Below are positions 23,803 to 33,010 of a stretch of 64,000 nt of DNA, piece after piece. This stretch comes from Wenyingzhuangia heitensis (GTDB taxonomy: Bacteria; Bacteroidota; Bacteroidia; Flavobacteriales; Flavobacteriaceae): contig NZ_JAASQL010000001.1 of the NCBI RefSeq assembly GCF_011762155.1, positions 1,954,251 through 2,018,250 on the forward strand, written 5' to 3'. Under the pieces are notes generated by a model. That model did no database searches and was not told where the DNA came from. It was given only the letters and a program-made list of their open reading frames with translations. The stretch's first letter is position 1. Each line of letters begins with the position of its first letter. Made by a program: the position numbers and the translations under genes.

Positions 23803-25299
23803 CTAGTTTGCTATAGGTAAGGTAAAGTAGAAAGTAGTTCCTACACCTAGTTCACTTTCCACCCATATTTTACCTTTATTTTTTTCTACAAACTCTTTGC
23901 AAAGGAGTAGTCCTAGTCCAAAACCTTTTTCATTTTCGGTTCCCGATGTAGTTTCATTTGTTTGGGTAGTAAATAATTGAGTTAACGTTTTTTTACTCAT
24001 TCCAATTCCGTTGTCAGAAATAGTAACCTTAACATAGTTGTTTTCTTGAGTTGTATTTATAGAAATAGTCCCATTAGATTTGGTGAATTTCACAGCATTT
24101 GTTACAAGGTTTCTTATTATAATTTTGACCATATAATTGTCTGTAAAAACATAAAAATCTTTAGGTTGTATATAATTCAAAATGATGTTTTTAAGCTTTG
24201 CACTTTGGTGTAAAATATCTATTGAGTTTTTTATAATTGAGGATAGGTTTAATTTTTCGGGTTTAAATGTAATTTGACCCGTTTGTGATTTTGCCCAATT
24301 TAATAAATTATCTAACAGAGCGAGTGTGTTTACTGCTGTTGTATTTATATAACTGTTAAAATTTATAATATCAGTGGTGTTAAAATCATGTATGTTGTTG
24401 GCTAACAAATCAGAATAACCAATAATAGTAGCAAAAGGATTTCTTAAGTCGTGTGCTATAATAGACAATAACTTATCTTTGGTAGCATTTAATTCTTTAA
24501 GTTGCTGTTCACTCTTTCTTAATTTTTCGTCTTTTAATTTTCTTTGATTGATGTCTTGAAAAGAACCTTGAATTTTAACAATAGTTCCTTGTTCATCTCT
24601 AACAGCTTCTCCAATAGTTCTTACCCATATTTTTTTTCCTTTGGCGGTAATAATTCTCATTTCTTCATCATAAGAAATACCGTTCTCTAAACAGTTTTTA
24701 AAAACTTTAGCAATTTTATTACGAAACTCTGGAGTATAAGCGGATATTCCGGTATGTAGATCTGGAGAATACCCTATAGGTTCTTCTCGCATAATGGCAA
24801 TTTCATCACTCCATGTAAGTTTTTTTGAGGCTATATCGTAATTCCATCCTCCAAATTTTGCTGTTTCTCCTGCAATTCTAAGTAGTGAATAATTAGATTT
24901 TAAGGTGCTTTCTGTTTTTTTGCGTTCGGTAATATCACGAATATTAAGAACTACAGATTTTATAGCAGGATTGTTTAGTTGGTTGGTTCCAAAAATTTCT
25001 AAATAAACCCAGTTTCCGTTTTTATGACGATGCCTACATTGTTGTCCTCCATTGGTATTGTGTTTTATAATGTCTAAAAAACCTTTAATAACAGATTTTT
25101 TATCATCCGGATGAATCATGTTTTCTATGATAGAAATATCCATCAACTCATCTTGTTTGAAACCCAAAATTCTTTCACAAGATTCGCTAATATAATGCTG
25201 AATTCCTTTTTCATCCCACAAAACAACTAAATCAAAAGAATTTTTAATCAATTGTTTAAACCTATTATGATCTTCAATTAGGGAGTTTTTATTTAGCAT
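23803..25299 (-). CDS. orphan PAS-domain histidine kinase
   Basis: 498 aa, no membrane segment, so cytoplasmic. PAS domain 1 at about 10-130 (LVVLWDEKGIQHYISESCERILGF, with a PAC-like end RDITERK), PAS domain 2 at about 135-260 (TWSDEIAIMREEPIGY, RIITAKGKKIWVRTIGEAV). HisKA has the H-box IIAHDLRNPFATIIGYSDLL (phospho-His near residue 285). The ATPase domain has N-box IIIRNLVTNAVKFT, DNGIGMSKKTL and GFGLGLLLCKEFVEKNKG. No response regulator gene is adjacent. The signal is unknown. Confidence 0.92.
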   Translation of the reverse strand: MLNKNSLIEDHNRFKQLIKNSFDLVVLWDEKGIQHYISESCERILGFKQDELMDISIIENMIHPDDKKSVIKGFLDIIKHNTNGGQQCRHRHKNGNWVYLEIFGTNQLNNPAIKSVVLNIRDITERKKTESTLKSNYSLLRIAGETAKFGGWNYDIASKKLTWSDEIAIMREEPIGYSPDLHTGISAYTPEFRNKIAKVFKNCLENGISYDEEMRIITAKGKKIWVRTIGEAVRDEQGTIVKIQGSFQDINQRKLKDEKLRKSEQQLKELNATKDKLLSIIAHDLRNPFATIIGYSDLLANNIHDFNTTDIINFNSYINTTAVNTLALLDNLLNWAKSQTGQITFKPEKLNLSSIIKNSIDILHQSAKLKNIILNYIQPKDFYVFTDNYMVKIIIRNLVTNAVKFTKSNGTISINTTQENNYVKVTISDNGIGMSKKTLTQLFTTQTNETTSGTENEKGFGLGLLLCKEFVEKNKGKIWVESELGVGTTFYFTLPIAN

Positions 25300-25499
25300 T
25301 TAAATTTTTGTGTAAGTAGTTTGTTTTAGTAAGTAGCTAATTTTTATAAAATTAATTTACAAAAATTATAGTGATGTTGTGATGTAAAATAATAAATATA
25401 TATATAGAGGATATATATCCTATGTTTTTTGTTACAAAAGACTATTTTTTAGTGATGATATGATTCGTTTATAAGTGAAGTTATAGCAAGATAGTTTGT

Positions 25500-25507
25500 T
25501 ATCTTTG
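25500..25507 (+). promoter_or_regulatory. -7 box of the DEAD-box helicase gene
   Basis: TATCTTTG fully matches TAnnTTTG and ends 15 bp before the ATG at 25523. This short spacing supports that start over a frame-extending ATG at 25496, which would lie upstream of the transcription start. No gene is seen in the gap 25300-25499. Confidence 0.65.
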
Positions 25508-25522
25508 CCCAAATTATTTTTT

Positions 25523-26869
25523 ATGACAAAACAATTTTCAGCTTTAGGATTATCTAGTACTCTTACCAATACATTAGTAAGTTTAGGAATAACGGAACCT
25601 ACAGAAATTCAAACACAGGCAATTCCAGTTATTTTAAATCAGACAGATGATTTTGTAGGATTAGCGAATACAGGTACAGGAAAAACTGCTGCTTTTGGTT
25701 TACCATTGTTACAATTGGTAGACACGTCTAGTAAATTTATTCAGGTAGTTGTTTTAGCACCTACCAGAGAATTAGGAAAACAAATCCATAGTAACTTAAT
25801 GGAGTTTTCTGCAGATATTTCAGAATTGTCTATCGCAGAAATTTGTGGGGGTACTCCTGTAAAACCTCAAATAGAATTGTTAGAAAACACAACACATGTT
25901 GTAGTGGCTACTCCGGGGCGTTTGATTGATTTGATTCAGAGGGGTAAAATAGATGTAAGCCAAGTAAAATATTTTGTTTTAGATGAAGCTGATGAAATGG
26001 TTTTATCTTTAAAAGAAGGTTTAGATAAAATAGTTGACGTAATGCCAAAGCAAAAGCGTACACTATTATTTTCTGCAACTTTGCCAGGATCTGTAAAACA
26101 ATTGGTGCAAAATTATTTGTCTAAACACGTTACCCAAATTGGTACAGAAACTACAAATACGGCTCATAAAGATGTAGCACATCATTATGTGGTGGTAGAA
26201 CCTATAGAAAAGCTAAATGTATTGTTACATTTTTTAGCAAGTAAAGAAGGTGAGCAAGGAATTATATTCTGTAAAACCAAAGCAGCTGTAAATAAATTAG
26301 CTAAAAATTTAGCAATTAATAAAATATCTTCAGGAGCTATTCATGGTAGTTTAACGCAAGGGATTCGTGATCGTATTATGGAACAATTCCGAGAAGGATA
26401 TATTAATACATTAGTAGCAACAGATGTAGCTGCTAGAGGTATAGATATTAAGAATGTTTCTTATGTGGTGCACTATCATTTGCCAGATGCTATGGAAACT
26501 TACATTCATCGTAGTGGTAGAACTGCAAGGGCAGGAGCTAAGGGAATGTCTTTAGCTGTTTTACAAGCCGATGAAATTGAGAAAATAAAGTTTTTAGGGG
26601 AAGAGTATGAAATTGACTTGCATACGTATGCCAAACCTACGGCAGTTAGTATAGAAGAAAACAACACTATTTTATGGGCTAAAAAAATATTTAAAACCAA
26701 ACCTAATAGAGGAGTTTCTCAAGATGTAAAAGCAGCGGTTAAAGATGTTTTTCATCATTTGACCAAAGAAGAATTAGTAGATAAAATTTTAGCTAATTAT
26801 TTGTTAGAAAATAACAAAACAGATTTACTAACTACCAATAAACCCATCAAAAAGAAAAAACAACAATAG
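25523..26869 (+). CDS. DEAD-box ATP-dependent RNA helicase
   Basis: About 448 aa. Motifs in order: Q motif FSALGLSSTL ... TEPTEIQTQAIP, Walker A GLANTGTGKTAAF (about residue 48), PTRELGKQIH, TPGRLIDL, DEAD in VLDEADEMV, SAT in LLFSATLPG, then domain 2 with IIFCKTKAAVNKLAKNL, ATDVAARGIDI and HRSGRTARAG. The basic tail (NKPIKKKKQQ) is typical for RNA contact. Probably in RNA turnover or ribosome assembly; it cannot be matched to one E. coli helicase. The AstE/AspA-like gene follows after 21 bp. Confidence 0.93.
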   Translation: MTKQFSALGLSSTLTNTLVSLGITEPTEIQTQAIPVILNQTDDFVGLANTGTGKTAAFGLPLLQLVDTSSKFIQVVVLAPTRELGKQIHSNLMEFSADISELSIAEICGGTPVKPQIELLENTTHVVVATPGRLIDLIQRGKIDVSQVKYFVLDEADEMVLSLKEGLDKIVDVMPKQKRTLLFSATLPGSVKQLVQNYLSKHVTQIGTETTNTAHKDVAHHYVVVEPIEKLNVLLHFLASKEGEQGIIFCKTKAAVNKLAKNLAINKISSGAIHGSLTQGIRDRIMEQFREGYINTLVATDVAARGIDIKNVSYVVHYHLPDAMETYIHRSGRTARAGAKGMSLAVLQADEIEKIKFLGEEYEIDLHTYAKPTAVSIEENNTILWAKKIFKTKPNRGVSQDVKAAVKDVFHHLTKEELVDKILANYLLENNKTDLLTTNKPIKKKKQQ

Positions 26870-26890
26870 TCTTATTACTATTTTATAAAA

Positions 26891-27859
26891 ATGCCTAAAA
26901 AAATAACCATACTTGGAGAGAAAATTTTACCAGGTAAAACGTATCAGATTAAAACGGATATTGCCCGTTTACATACAAGAACAAAAATAGAAGTACCTGT
27001 AATTGTAAGTAGAGCCAAAATTGATGGCCCTTGTGTTTTAATAAGTGCAGGAATTCATGGTGATGAGGTAAACGGAGTAGAGATTGTTAGGCAAATTGTA
27101 GCTGACAAATACAATATTCCAGATGCAGGAATTATTATTTGTGTACCTGTAGTAAATGTTTTTGGGTTTTTAATTAAAACGAGAGAATTTCCTGATGGAA
27201 AAGATTTAAACAGAAGTTTTCCGGGAGCTAAAAATGGATCGTTGGCTAGTAAATTTGCTCATTTTTTTATGACTGAAATTGTAGACCATGCAGATTACTG
27301 TATAGATTTTCATACAGGTGGAGATACACGATTTAATTATCCGCAAGTAAGAATTTCAGATGAGGATACTAAGACTTTTAATTTGGCTAAAATATTTGGT
27401 GCTAAATTTGTAAAATACTCCTCACAAAGAGAAAAATCTTACAGAGCTTCTGCTGTAGCTTGTGGTAAAAAGGTATTGTTGTACGAAGGTGGAAAATCTT
27501 TAGACATAAATACTCAAGTGACCAATGCTGGAGTTACTGGAATTTTAAATGTTTTAAATGCTTTGGGAGTAAAAGAATTTCCAAGTTCTTACAATCCTTT
27601 TATAGAAGAAGAACAGGTAATATTTAACGAGTCTAAGTGGATAAGAGCCAATGCATCTGGAATGTACAGATCTGTAGTAAATAACGGAGAACCTATTGCT
27701 AAAGGAGATGTAATTGGTTTGATTACGGATCCTTATGGTTTTTTTGAAAGAAAGATAAAATCTCCTGTATCAGGTTATATAATCTGTTTAAACCATTCTC
27801 CTATTGTAAATCAAGGAGATGCCATTGCTCATATTGCAATTCAAAATGAAGATTCTTAG
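26891..27859 (+). CDS. succinylglutamate desuccinylase/aspartoacylase family protein
   Basis: 322 aa zinc hydrolase of the M14-like AstE/AspA group. Zinc ligands are visible in VLISAGIHGDEVNGVE (HxxE, about residues 54-57) and YCIDFHTGG (about 135-143). DLNRSFPG is the conserved substrate-binding segment. The C-terminal part (GMYRSVVNNGEPIAKGDVIGLI ... SPVSGYIICLNHSPIVNQGDAIAHI) is a barrel-sandwich domain. Members remove acyl groups from acyl-amino acids. A role next to the helicase is unclear; they probably share a transcript that ends at the hairpin 27881-27909. Confidence 0.9.
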   Translation: MPKKITILGEKILPGKTYQIKTDIARLHTRTKIEVPVIVSRAKIDGPCVLISAGIHGDEVNGVEIVRQIVADKYNIPDAGIIICVPVVNVFGFLIKTREFPDGKDLNRSFPGAKNGSLASKFAHFFMTEIVDHADYCIDFHTGGDTRFNYPQVRISDEDTKTFNLAKIFGAKFVKYSSQREKSYRASAVACGKKVLLYEGGKSLDINTQVTNAGVTGILNVLNALGVKEFPSSYNPFIEEEQVIFNESKWIRANASGMYRSVVNNGEPIAKGDVIGLITDPYGFFERKIKSPVSGYIICLNHSPIVNQGDAIAHIAIQNEDS

Positions 27860-27880
27860 AAAAGAGTTCTATAAATTTTA

Positions 27881-27912
27881 AAAACCGATGAAATTATTTC
27901 ATCGGTTTTTTT
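27881..27912 (+). terminator. terminator of the helicase/deacylase operon
   Basis: 13-bp stem (27881-27893 and 27897-27909) with a TTA loop, followed by a T-run. It lies 21 bp after the stop at 27859 and before the convergent GNAT gene. Confidence 0.87.
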
Positions 27913-27928
27913 GTTTTAATAAACTAAG

Positions 27929-28669
27929 TTATTGATCTAGAATATAGTTTTTGATGAGAAATTGTTCCTTAAATCCTAGATTTAAATAGATGTTTTTTCC
28001 CATGTTAGAGGCTTGTAATGTAATAAGTTCTGCTTGATTTTTAATGGCTTTGTTTATCAGTAATTTCATAATTTGGGCAGCATAACCCTTTCTTCTCATT
28101 GCTGGAGGAATTCCTACAGAATGAATACCAGCTACGTTATTTGTGTTGAATATAATAGCAGTTCCTACAGCTATATTATTATGGTATGCCAAGTAGTAAT
28201 CTACGTTTTTAAGTGTTTTGTTTATGGTTTCTGTACTTATGGTGTATTTAAAAGATTGTAAAAATATATCAGACCACAATGTTGCCTGATTTTGGTTGGT
28301 TACCAATTCAATTTTTACTGTATTTTCTACCTCAAATAAATCATTTGGTTTTAAACACATTGCTATTTGTTCAAACTTAAGTTTAAAACCATTTTGTTCT
28401 AAAAGAGCTTGTTGGTCTTTGTTGTTTAAATTCCAAATAGGGAACGTTATTTTAGCCTCAGTAGTTGCGGCTTTATTTTTAAGGACATCAATAATTTTTT
28501 GATTTGTAGGCTGATTAAACCAAAGCCTGTTGGGCCATTCAGAATTTTTAATTTCACAATATTCAAAATCAGCTGATTTAAAATATGCATTAAAAGGGGT
28601 TCCAACGGTTTTCCAAAGAGTTGTTAGATTGTTGATGTTTTCTGTGATAAAATTTGTTTTTTCTTTCAT
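27929..28669 (-). CDS. GNAT family N-acetyltransferase
   Basis: About 246 aa from ATG 28669, chosen because it overlaps the stop of the DMT transporter gene as ATGA; a TTG two codons earlier is less likely. The C-terminal GNAT fold shows NIAVGTAIIFNTNNVAGIHSVGIPPAMRRKGYAAQIMKLLINKAI (R-R-K-G-Y-A acetyl-CoA loop) and LQASNMGKNIYLNLGFKEQ. The N-terminal 100 residues are a second, degenerate GNAT-like half (FKSADFEYCEIKNSEWPNRLWF). Substrate unknown. Translational coupling to the transporter suggests a shared small-molecule role. Confidence 0.87.
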   Translation of the reverse strand: MKEKTNFITENINNLTTLWKTVGTPFNAYFKSADFEYCEIKNSEWPNRLWFNQPTNQKIIDVLKNKAATTEAKITFPIWNLNNKDQQALLEQNGFKLKFEQIAMCLKPNDLFEVENTVKIELVTNQNQATLWSDIFLQSFKYTISTETINKTLKNVDYYLAYHNNIAVGTAIIFNTNNVAGIHSVGIPPAMRRKGYAAQIMKLLINKAIKNQAELITLQASNMGKNIYLNLGFKEQFLIKNYILDQ

Positions 28670-29115
28670 TTCCAATTGATGATAAAAATTCCACTAATCA
28701 TTGCTATTATTCCTATTGTTCGTTTTAAAGTAATGGGTTCTGTAGGTAAGTTTAACCATCCAAAATGTCCTGCTATTACAGCAAAAATTAATTGTCCACA
28801 AAGGCCAAAAGAGATCATGGTAGCCACTCCTAACTTTGGAATGGTGTAATAATACAAACTAATTCCAATAACGCTAAAAAAACCACCTGTAAACCATAAG
28901 TAAAATGGAATTTGATGTAACTGATTGTTACTAGGGAATGATTTTACACGGATTAAAACAAATAGTAAAGCAAAAACACAGCTACTAAAAAAAGCAACCA
29001 CAGAGGCTAAAAATGGATTTTTAAGCAAAACACCTAATTGTGCATTTAAGCCACCTTGTGCTGCTAAAAAAATACCTCCTACAAATGCGAGTATTGATAA
29101 TATATATTGATTCAT
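28666..29115 (-). CDS. DMT-type transporter, DUF606/YdcZ family
   Basis: About 149 aa from ATG 29115 (MNQYILSILAFVGGIFLAAQGGLNAQLGVLL). An ATG five codons earlier is possible. Five membrane helices with the YdcZ hallmarks: the N-terminal GGIFLAAQGGLNAQLG and the C-terminal MISFGLCGQLIFAVIAGHFGW and RTIGIIAMISGIFIIN. Family members are small inner-membrane proteins expected to act as dimers. It heads a two-gene operon with the GNAT gene. Confidence 0.88.
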   Translation of the reverse strand: MNQYILSILAFVGGIFLAAQGGLNAQLGVLLKNPFLASVVAFFSSCVFALLFVLIRVKSFPSNNQLHQIPFYLWFTGGFFSVIGISLYYYTIPKLGVATMISFGLCGQLIFAVIAGHFGWLNLPTEPITLKRTIGIIAMISGIFIINWK

Positions 29116-29164
29116 AATGCAAATTTGCACCTATAGATTGGTATTTGCATTTACATATGTTGAT

Positions 29165-29761
29165 TTAGTTATTTTTTAATGCTTTTCTAATTCTACTTAA
29201 TTGTGTTGGTGTTATTCCTAAGTGAGAAGCGATATGTTGTTGAGAAACACGTTGATCTATATTGGGGTGTTTTTTTAGCAATTTTAAATAACGCTCACTT
29301 GCGTTGTCCATTACCAAAGAAATTTCTCTTTGTTCTTTTTCTACAATCCAATTGTGTTCTATATAGGCAATGTAAAAATCTTTTAAATCGTTGTTTTTAG
29401 CAATTAGTTTTTTGTATTCTTTAAAACTAAAGTTGATTAAAATACAATCCTCTAAAGCTTCTATAGAAAAATAAGAAGGAGTGTTTAGTAATAATGAAAC
29501 TTTGGTGGCCGCAAAATTGTTCTCTAAAAATATATTTTTACTATACACACTTCCTTCATCATCTGTAATAAAAGAACGTAAAATGCCTTTGCAAATAAAA
29601 TGAATATGTTTTGCTGTTTGTCCAGCCTTAATAAGTGTTTCTCCTTTTTTAAGTGATTGATATTTTAATAGGGGTAAAATAAGTAACCATGTTTTTTCTG
29701 AAAGGGGAGTATAGCCATTAAAAGCTTTTTTTAGTTGATTAATATATTGTTCCTTATCCAT
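29165..29761 (-). CDS. Crp/Fnr family transcriptional regulator
   Basis: 198 aa: cNMP-binding-like beta roll at about 30-120 (LKKGETLIKAGQTAKHIHFICKGILR, FSIEALEDCILINFSF) and a C-terminal helix-turn-helix QQHIASHLGITPTQLSRIRKAL. The recognition helix has Gln-Leu-Ser-Arg instead of the Glu-xx-Ser-Arg of FNR, so its site may differ from TTGA. No N-terminal cysteine cluster. It overlaps the DUF1275 gene by 8 bp, so the two are co-translated. Confidence 0.88.
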   Translation of the reverse strand: MDKEQYINQLKKAFNGYTPLSEKTWLLILPLLKYQSLKKGETLIKAGQTAKHIHFICKGILRSFITDDEGSVYSKNIFLENNFAATKVSLLLNTPSYFSIEALEDCILINFSFKEYKKLIAKNNDLKDFYIAYIEHNWIVEKEQREISLVMDNASERYLKLLKKHPNIDQRVSQQHIASHLGITPTQLSRIRKALKNN

Positions 29762-30500
29762 TTTGTAGATTTCTATGTGTATACTTTCTTTTTGTTATTA
29801 AAAATCGATATCTAAAATCATCATAAAATAAACTAAGAAGTAAAATAAGAGCAGCAAAAATTAAGGTATATAGTTTCCAATTGAATATAGAATAGCAATA
29901 GCCACCTATTAAACCTCCTGAAAAAAAGAATGAAATAATATAAATACGCAATTTTATATTTGCTTTTAAAAGGTCTCTTTTGGGGTATGAATTTGGAAAA
30001 AACAAATGAGAAAGATCAATTCTTAAATCTGTAAAAAGTCCTGTTAAATGTGTTGTTCTTACAATAGAATTAGAAATTTTTGTAACAAAAGAGTTTTGTA
30101 GTCCCATAGTAAAAAGGAGCATACAAACAATTACATTAGGATAGGTTGTTTGTGTGTAACTAATTAGCATAGCTATAGATATTAGAACCAAAACCTCAAG
30201 AATAGTTGGTAATAAAAAAATATTAAGTAGTTTGTTTTGTTTAAGTTTTTCAATTAAAAAACTAGAAAAGAAAGATCCAAAAAGGAAAGAAAATATATAG
30301 AGAAAATAAATGGTTCCTTTCCAAAATTCAAAATCGGCAACATCATTAATAAACAACGCAAAATGACCTGTTACATTTGTCGTTAACTTTTTAAATGATA
30401 AAAATCCAGTAACATTTACAATTCCAGCAACAAAAGACAAAACAGAAGCTATTTGAAGATTGTGTTTTAGAGTTCTTTTTTTGCCTTGATGTCTAAACAT
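29754..30500 (-). CDS. DUF1275 (YoaK) family membrane protein
   Basis: 248 aa with six membrane helices. The family signatures are near the N-terminus, ASVLSFVAGIVNVTGFLSFKKLTTNVTGHF, and in the middle, CMLLFTMGLQNSFVTKISNSIVRTTHLTGLFTDL. Function unknown for the family. It is the first gene of a unit with the Crp/Fnr regulator, which starts inside its 3' end. A 9-bp hairpin lies just upstream of its start. Confidence 0.88.
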   Translation of the reverse strand: MFRHQGKKRTLKHNLQIASVLSFVAGIVNVTGFLSFKKLTTNVTGHFALFINDVADFEFWKGTIYFLYIFSFLFGSFFSSFLIEKLKQNKLLNIFLLPTILEVLVLISIAMLISYTQTTYPNVIVCMLLFTMGLQNSFVTKISNSIVRTTHLTGLFTDLRIDLSHLFFPNSYPKRDLLKANIKLRIYIISFFFSGGLIGGYCYSIFNWKLYTLIFAALILLLSLFYDDFRYRFLITKRKYTHRNLQNG

Positions 30501-30518
30501 ACCGGAATTATTTAGAGT

Positions 30519-30542
30519 GTGTAATTTTTAGTGAAATTACAC
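30519..30542. other. 9-bp inverted repeat upstream of the DUF1275/crp operon
   Basis: GTGTAATTT and AAATTACAC (arms 30519-30527 and 30534-30542) with a 6-nt spacer, 19 bp before the DUF1275 start. It is either a leader hairpin or a regulator site, possibly for the Crp/Fnr protein encoded in this operon. Nothing else is seen in the gap to 30747. Confidence 0.4.
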
Positions 30543-30747
30543 AATAGTGATAGAGTATCATAGTTTTTTGGACTTATAAAAACAGATAGACTGATGTAAA
30601 TACAGTTCCCTTAATCTAGTTGTATTGCTATAAAATTACAGTTTTCTATTTGCCGTAATTTTTAAAAAATAGTTTACTAAGTTAGTAGGTTTGGAGTTGT
30701 AATTGTTCTAATATATACAGTAGTCTCTTGTTTATAAATTTAAATAT

Positions 30748-31497
30748 TTACACACTAAGTAGTCGTATTTTCTTTAATCTTTTCCAGGCGGCTTTATGTC
30801 TTCTTTTGTAAAAAGACATGGTCCCTCTGTCCAATCCAAAATAAAACAAGCTAATTCCTATTGGTGGATTTGCACTTGGTAAAAATTCAAATTTACCAAA
30901 AGCAATAGATGGCCATTTCCAGCAGTTTAAAGCTGTACCTATTAATTCTGTATATACAATTACACTATACATTGTTAAATAAAACAATTTTTCTTTAGGA
31001 TATTTTCTTAAGAAATAAAACACCATTAGTGTTAACAAAAAACCATAAACGTCTTGTTTAAAAATTAAGTAATATAATGAGATGGCAACAATAGCGATGG
31101 TTAATGTTTTTTCAATATTTTTTCTGTAGGCTCTAACTTTTGATTTTTTGCAAAAATTATATACATATAAAAATAAAATAGCATGCCCCACAGGTATGTA
31201 GTGAGGAATATTACCTAGTCTATATGCATACATTCCTAATAAAATAGAAAATAGATACTCACCAATTATAGCAATTAAAACAGCATAAATAAGTTGTTCC
31301 TTAGTTCTTGATGGAGCCTTTAAGTACAAGCTAATAAAAAGTGAAACAACACCTATATTGTTAATCCATTGAGCGTTTTTAAAATAATGCTGAGCAATAA
31401 ATTCACTATCTATTAGTAAACCAACAAGTATAATTAGCATTAAAACTCCAATGGTTTTTAAGGTTTGAGAAATAAAAGAACTGGAAGATAAATACAT
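30748..31497 (-). CDS. polytopic membrane protein of unknown function
   Basis: About 249 aa from ATG 31497 (MYLSSSSFISQTLKTIGVLM). An upstream ATG at 31545 adds 16 residues without clear support. Seven or eight membrane helices. A distinctive conserved-looking stretch near the C-terminus reads TALNCWKWPSIAFGKFEF, LPSANPPIGISLFYFGLDRG, followed by a basic tail RRHKAAWKRLKKIRL. A central loop has HYIPVGHAILFLYVYNFCKK. No family recognised. Single-gene unit. Confidence 0.7.
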   Translation of the reverse strand: MYLSSSSFISQTLKTIGVLMLIILVGLLIDSEFIAQHYFKNAQWINNIGVVSLFISLYLKAPSRTKEQLIYAVLIAIIGEYLFSILLGMYAYRLGNIPHYIPVGHAILFLYVYNFCKKSKVRAYRKNIEKTLTIAIVAISLYYLIFKQDVYGFLLTLMVFYFLRKYPKEKLFYLTMYSVIVYTELIGTALNCWKWPSIAFGKFEFLPSANPPIGISLFYFGLDRGTMSFYKRRHKAAWKRLKKIRLLSV

Positions 31498-31590
31498 AGT
31501 AATATGTTGATTTTTTATAAAGAGTAAGATGTTATAAAAATACAATATAAAGAGCAGTTGTTTTTAAGAACTACTCTTTGTGTAATAAAT

Positions 31591-31914
31591 TTATCTGCTT
31601 AGTAATTTTTTAGAAACTTTGTAGGTGGCAGCATATAAATATCCCTTTTGATCATTTTTAAAGGATTTAAAGACACCTCTATACCAAGTTGAATCTGTAG
31701 CTTTTTTCTTATAGCGTTCGTGATTTGCCGATTTACCAGCTTCTCCGTTTAAAGTAGATTTAATGTCATAGATAGAAACTCCGTAATGTTCCGCTTTGTT
31801 TAAGATTTCAGCAAATGCTTCCTCAGAAAAATATAAGGTCGTCGTATCGTTGTTAATGGTGGTTCCAGATTCTGTTATAAAAACGTTTTCATCTAAAAAT
31901 TCTTGTTGTGTCAT
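31591..31914 (-). CDS. conserved small soluble protein
   Basis: 107 aa starting MTQQEFLDENVFITESGTTI. The centre is an acidic helix-rich part (EEAFAEILNKAEHYGVSIYDIKSTLN) and the C-terminus is basic (RYKKKATDSTWYRGVFKSFKNDQKGYLYAATYKVSKKLLSR). No membrane segment or signal peptide. I do not recognise a domain. It is 33 bp after the DHH phosphoesterase gene on the same strand and probably shares its transcript. Confidence 0.65.
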   Translation of the reverse strand: MTQQEFLDENVFITESGTTINNDTTTLYFSEEAFAEILNKAEHYGVSIYDIKSTLNGEAGKSANHERYKKKATDSTWYRGVFKSFKNDQKGYLYAATYKVSKKLLSR

Positions 31915-31947
31915 AATTTTGTCTGTTTAAATTTGTGTAGCTGTAAG

Positions 31948-32961
31948 CTAGTTTTGTTGTTCGTTAGAAAAATATTGTGGAATCAATTCTTTTAATTTTT
32001 CTACAGTTTCAGTAACGGTTAAATCACTCATTCCTCCCGATGCATTTGCATGTCCACCACCATTAAAATGTTCTGTAGCCAATACATTTACAGGATTTTC
32101 TGCCCCTTTAGAACGGAAAGAAATTTTCATGATTCCGTCTCTTTCTGTAAAAACAATAGCAGCTTTCATTCCTTTAATAGATAATACCAAATTAGCCAAA
32201 CTATCGGTATCACCTTTTTTATAATTATAGGTAGCTAGTTCTTCTTTTGATAAAGAAATAATTGCCACGTTATAGTCGTACAGAATCTCTAATTTTTCAC
32301 TCATAGCATACCCTTGTAAGCGTAACCTACTTTCGGTATTATTATCACTTAATTTTTCGTGAATTATGTGGTGTTGTACACCAGATGCTAATAATTTAGC
32401 TAATATTTCATGTGTTCTGGGTTGTACAGAATTAAACCTAAAACTTCCTGTATCGGTTAAAATTCCTAAGTATAGTGGAGTTCCAATTGTTTCGTCTAAC
32501 AAATCAATATGTCCAGATTGTTCTATCAATTCTACAATTAGTTGAGAAGTAGAGCATACAGCGGTTTCAGACACTGTTATAAAAGGAAATTCTTCGGGGT
32601 TTAAATGATGATCTATCATTATTTTTTTAGAAGTGCTTTCTTCTAACAAGCTCTGCATTTCTGGCCCTACACGGTTGGTGGCATTGTAGTCCAAGCAAAA
32701 GATTAAATCAGCTTGTTTAAAAGCTTCAGTAACTTTTTCTGGAGATTCTTCCATCAATAAAATGTTAGAAGTATCTAACCAATATAAAAAATCTGGTGCC
32801 TTGTCCGGATGACAAATAATGGCTTTTTTTCCTAGTTTTTTTATAAAATGTAACAGCCCTAAAGAAGATCCTATAGAGTCTCCATCGGCAGATTTATGTG
32901 AGGTAATAACGATGTGTGAAGCAGCTTTAATTTCCGATTCAATTTGTTGATATATATTCAT
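31948..32961 (-). CDS. DHH/DHHA1 phosphoesterase (NrnA-like)
   Basis: 337 aa. DHH domain: ASHIVITSHKSADGDSIGSSLGLLHFI (metal-binding D-x-D near residue 26), LIFCLDYNATNRVG and the DHH motif in KIMIDHHLNPEEFP. DHHA1 domain at the C-terminus: ISFRSKGAENPVNVLATEHFNGGGHANASGG with the GGGHxxASG substrate motif. Relatives degrade oligoribonucleotides (nanoRNA), pAp or cyclic dinucleotides. Cytoplasmic, full length. Confidence 0.92.
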   Translation of the reverse strand: MNIYQQIESEIKAASHIVITSHKSADGDSIGSSLGLLHFIKKLGKKAIICHPDKAPDFLYWLDTSNILLMEESPEKVTEAFKQADLIFCLDYNATNRVGPEMQSLLEESTSKKIMIDHHLNPEEFPFITVSETAVCSTSQLIVELIEQSGHIDLLDETIGTPLYLGILTDTGSFRFNSVQPRTHEILAKLLASGVQHHIIHEKLSDNNTESRLRLQGYAMSEKLEILYDYNVAIISLSKEELATYNYKKGDTDSLANLVLSIKGMKAAIVFTERDGIMKISFRSKGAENPVNVLATEHFNGGGHANASGGMSDLTVTETVEKLKELIPQYFSNEQQN

Positions 32962-33010
32962 GTAGTTGTATGACTAAATTCTTTTTATAAAAAGTGTAAA
33001 TCTACGTTTA